From NCBI RefSeq assembly GCF_038008325.1, contig NZ_JBBOYW010000001.1, positions 2,222,001 to 2,286,000 of the forward strand: a DNA stretch of 64,000 nt, written 5' to 3'. Of the stretch, positions 62,244-64,000 are shown piece by piece; position 1 is the first letter of the stretch, and every line of letters begins with the position of its first letter. The stretch is from Lysinibacillus sp. FSL K6-0232 (GTDB lineage Bacteria; Bacillota; Bacilli; Bacillales_A; Planococcaceae). Position numbers and translations under genes: made by a program. The notes beneath the pieces are model-generated. The model searched no databases. It was not told the origin of the DNA and saw only the letters and a list, made by a program, of their open reading frames with translations.

Positions 62244-63344
62244 TTAGATATATGTTGTCATAATACTTTCTGACACAAAGCTTGTATCAATTTCATTAAT
62301 TACTTTATCTGTCCATTCATTTGTGGATAACGTGCGACCACCATCACGAGCAAGGTCTGCTGTAAAGTAGCCATCATCAAATACTGCACTTACAGCACGC
62401 TCGATTTCTGCTGCCTCTTCCTTTAAGCCAAATGAATATTGCAGCATCATTGCTACTGAAAGAATTGTTGCGGCAGGGTTAGCAACACCTTGCCCTGCAA
62501 TTTCAGGTGCTGAACCATGCACTGGCTCATATAAACCGAAATTATCGCCACGAATTGATGCAGATGGTAGGACACCAAGTGAGCCTGTAATAACAGATGC
62601 TTCATCGCTTAAAATATCACCAAACATATTTTCCGTCACGACTACATCGTAATGTGCTGGATTTGTAATAAGCTTCATTGCTACAGAGTCTACTAAGTTA
62701 TGTTCTACTTGTACATCTGGATAATCTTTTTTCTTTGCTTCTACGACTTCACGCCATAAGCGACTTGTTTCAAGTACATTCGCTTTATCAACAGAGCATA
62801 GCTTGCCTCCACGTAAACGTGCTAGCTCAAAGGCATTTTCAACGATACGTTCCACTTCTGCTTTTGAGTAAACCGTTGTATCAATTGCGCCATTTTCAGT
62901 ACGCATACGTGGTTCCCCGAAGTATACTCCGCCTGTTAGTTCACGTACAATCATTAAATCAACGTTTTCAGCTACTTCACGTTTTAATGGCGAAGCATCT
63001 AGTAAACTCGGGAACGCCTTTACTGGACGTAGATTTGCAAATAAATCAAAGTGTTTACGAATACGCAATAATCCTTTTTCTGGGCGTAATTCAGGTGGGT
63101 TTTGATCCCATTTTGGACCGCCAACAGCTCCTAATAAAATGGCATCACTATTTTCACACATCTCAATTGTTTCATCTGGTAGTGGATTATTGTGTTGGTC
63201 GATGGCAGCACCTCCAATTGTTGCATACCCTAAATGAAATGTATGATTAAATCGTTTACCAATCACCTGTAATACACGTACAGCAGAAGCAACAACCTCT
63301 GGTCCGATTCCGTCACCGGGAAGCACTGTAATTTTTTTCTCCAT
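62244..63344 (-). CDS. leuB: 3-isopropylmalate dehydrogenase
   Basis: A protein of 366 residues: ITVLPGDGIGPEVVASAVRVL, GAVGGPKWDQNPPELRPEKGLLRIRKHFDLFANLRP, the Arg-rich substrate site VRELTGGVYFGEPR, and NMFGDILSDEASVITGSLGVLPSAS with the metal-binding Asp residues. NAD-dependent oxidative decarboxylation of 3-isopropylmalate. AAAGGTGTTT lies before this ATG. It lies directly downstream of ilvC, where leuA would normally stand first. Confidence 0.95.
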   Translation of the reverse strand: MEKKITVLPGDGIGPEVVASAVRVLQVIGKRFNHTFHLGYATIGGAAIDQHNNPLPDETIEMCENSDAILLGAVGGPKWDQNPPELRPEKGLLRIRKHFDLFANLRPVKAFPSLLDASPLKREVAENVDLMIVRELTGGVYFGEPRMRTENGAIDTTVYSKAEVERIVENAFELARLRGGKLCSVDKANVLETSRLWREVVEAKKKDYPDVQVEHNLVDSVAMKLITNPAHYDVVVTENMFGDILSDEASVITGSLGVLPSASIRGDNFGLYEPVHGSAPEIAGQGVANPAATILSVAMMLQYSFGLKEEAAEIERAVSAVFDDGYFTADLARDGGRTLSTNEWTDKVINEIDTSFVSESIMTTYI

Positions 63345-63389
63345 CGTCAAAACACCTTTCTTTGTATAGTGCATTCGTTATTTGAATAA

Positions 63390-63424
63390 TTACGCTCACC
63401 TACCTTTGATTGAGGTGAGCGTAA
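63390..63424 (-). other. Intercistronic hairpin between ilvC and leuB
   Basis: TTACGCTCACCT pairs perfectly with AGGTGAGCGTAA (12 bp) with an 11-nt loop. No U run follows in the minus-strand transcript, so it looks more like an mRNA processing or stability element, or a partial terminator, than a full terminator. Confidence 0.6.
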
Positions 63425-63461
63425 TGGTTGATTCGCTTTCTACATTGTAGAATCGAAATAA

Positions 63462-64000
<539 letters not shown>

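Noticed and set aside
62678-63250. 190-codon plus-strand frame opposite leuB
   Set aside because: It is antisense to a clear leuB, has Leu/His-rich unlikely composition and lacks a ribosome binding site.

Overview
The window looks like chromosomal DNA of a low-GC, endospore-forming Gram-positive bacterium, most like Lysinibacillus or a close Bacillaceae/Planococcaceae relative. This is inferred from strong AAGGAGG ribosome binding sites, frequent TTG/GTG starts, sigma-A type promoters, spore germination genes, an Amj-type lipid II flippase, a YfkAB-type radical SAM protein and an S-layer-homology protein. No tRNA, rRNA, CRISPR array or prophage was seen.

Left part (about 1-16 kb): a molybdenum/formate region. 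A sirtuin and a TRIC-type channel come first. They are followed by a molybdate regulator divergent from modA-modB (no modC), and then by nearly the whole molybdenum cofactor pathway in three groups: moeB-moeA-mobB-moaE-moaD on the minus strand, moaB-mobA-moaC divergent on the plus strand, and fdhD-moaA on the minus strand behind a DUF2294 gene. These feed a large formate dehydrogenase alpha subunit (fdhA) followed by a DUF1641 gene. A candidate small RNA unit with its own promoter and terminator sits just upstream of fdhA.

Middle part (16-47 kb): a mosaic of small units. These are a PQQ-like membrane protein, an ABM monooxygenase, Amj, an MFS transporter, a MacB/FtsX-type ABC pair, an mntABCD-like metal importer (with an apparently stop-interrupted small gene in front), an SLH protein behind an array of 21-bp repeats, a LysR/FMN-reductase divergon, YczE, a PadR-DUF2812 pair, L25/Ctc, a HAD nucleotidase, DJ-1/PfpI, YfkAB, TetR plus a membrane protein, a luciferase-like oxidoreductase, a SigV/RsiV-like ECF pair, a gerAB-gerAA pair without gerAC, a chemoreceptor and a Sel1-repeat protein.

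Right part (47-64 kb): an ABC exporter, then a TerC-family gene preceded by a clear yybP-ykoY manganese riboswitch, and a ferritin with a possible Fur box. Next is an rtcB RNA ligase gene split by a 2.5-kb group II intron inserted exactly inside the metal-binding GGGNHF motif. The intron-encoded reverse transcriptase/HNH protein carries a one-base frameshift in an A7 run. The window ends with a dynamin-like GTPase, a response regulator-ABC-histidine kinase operon, and the tail of an ilv-leu operon (ilvC-leuB-leuC-leuD) that lacks leuA in its usual place.

Start codons were chosen by ribosome-binding-site position, so several starts lie inside the longest open frame. All family assignments come from reading motifs, with no database search.
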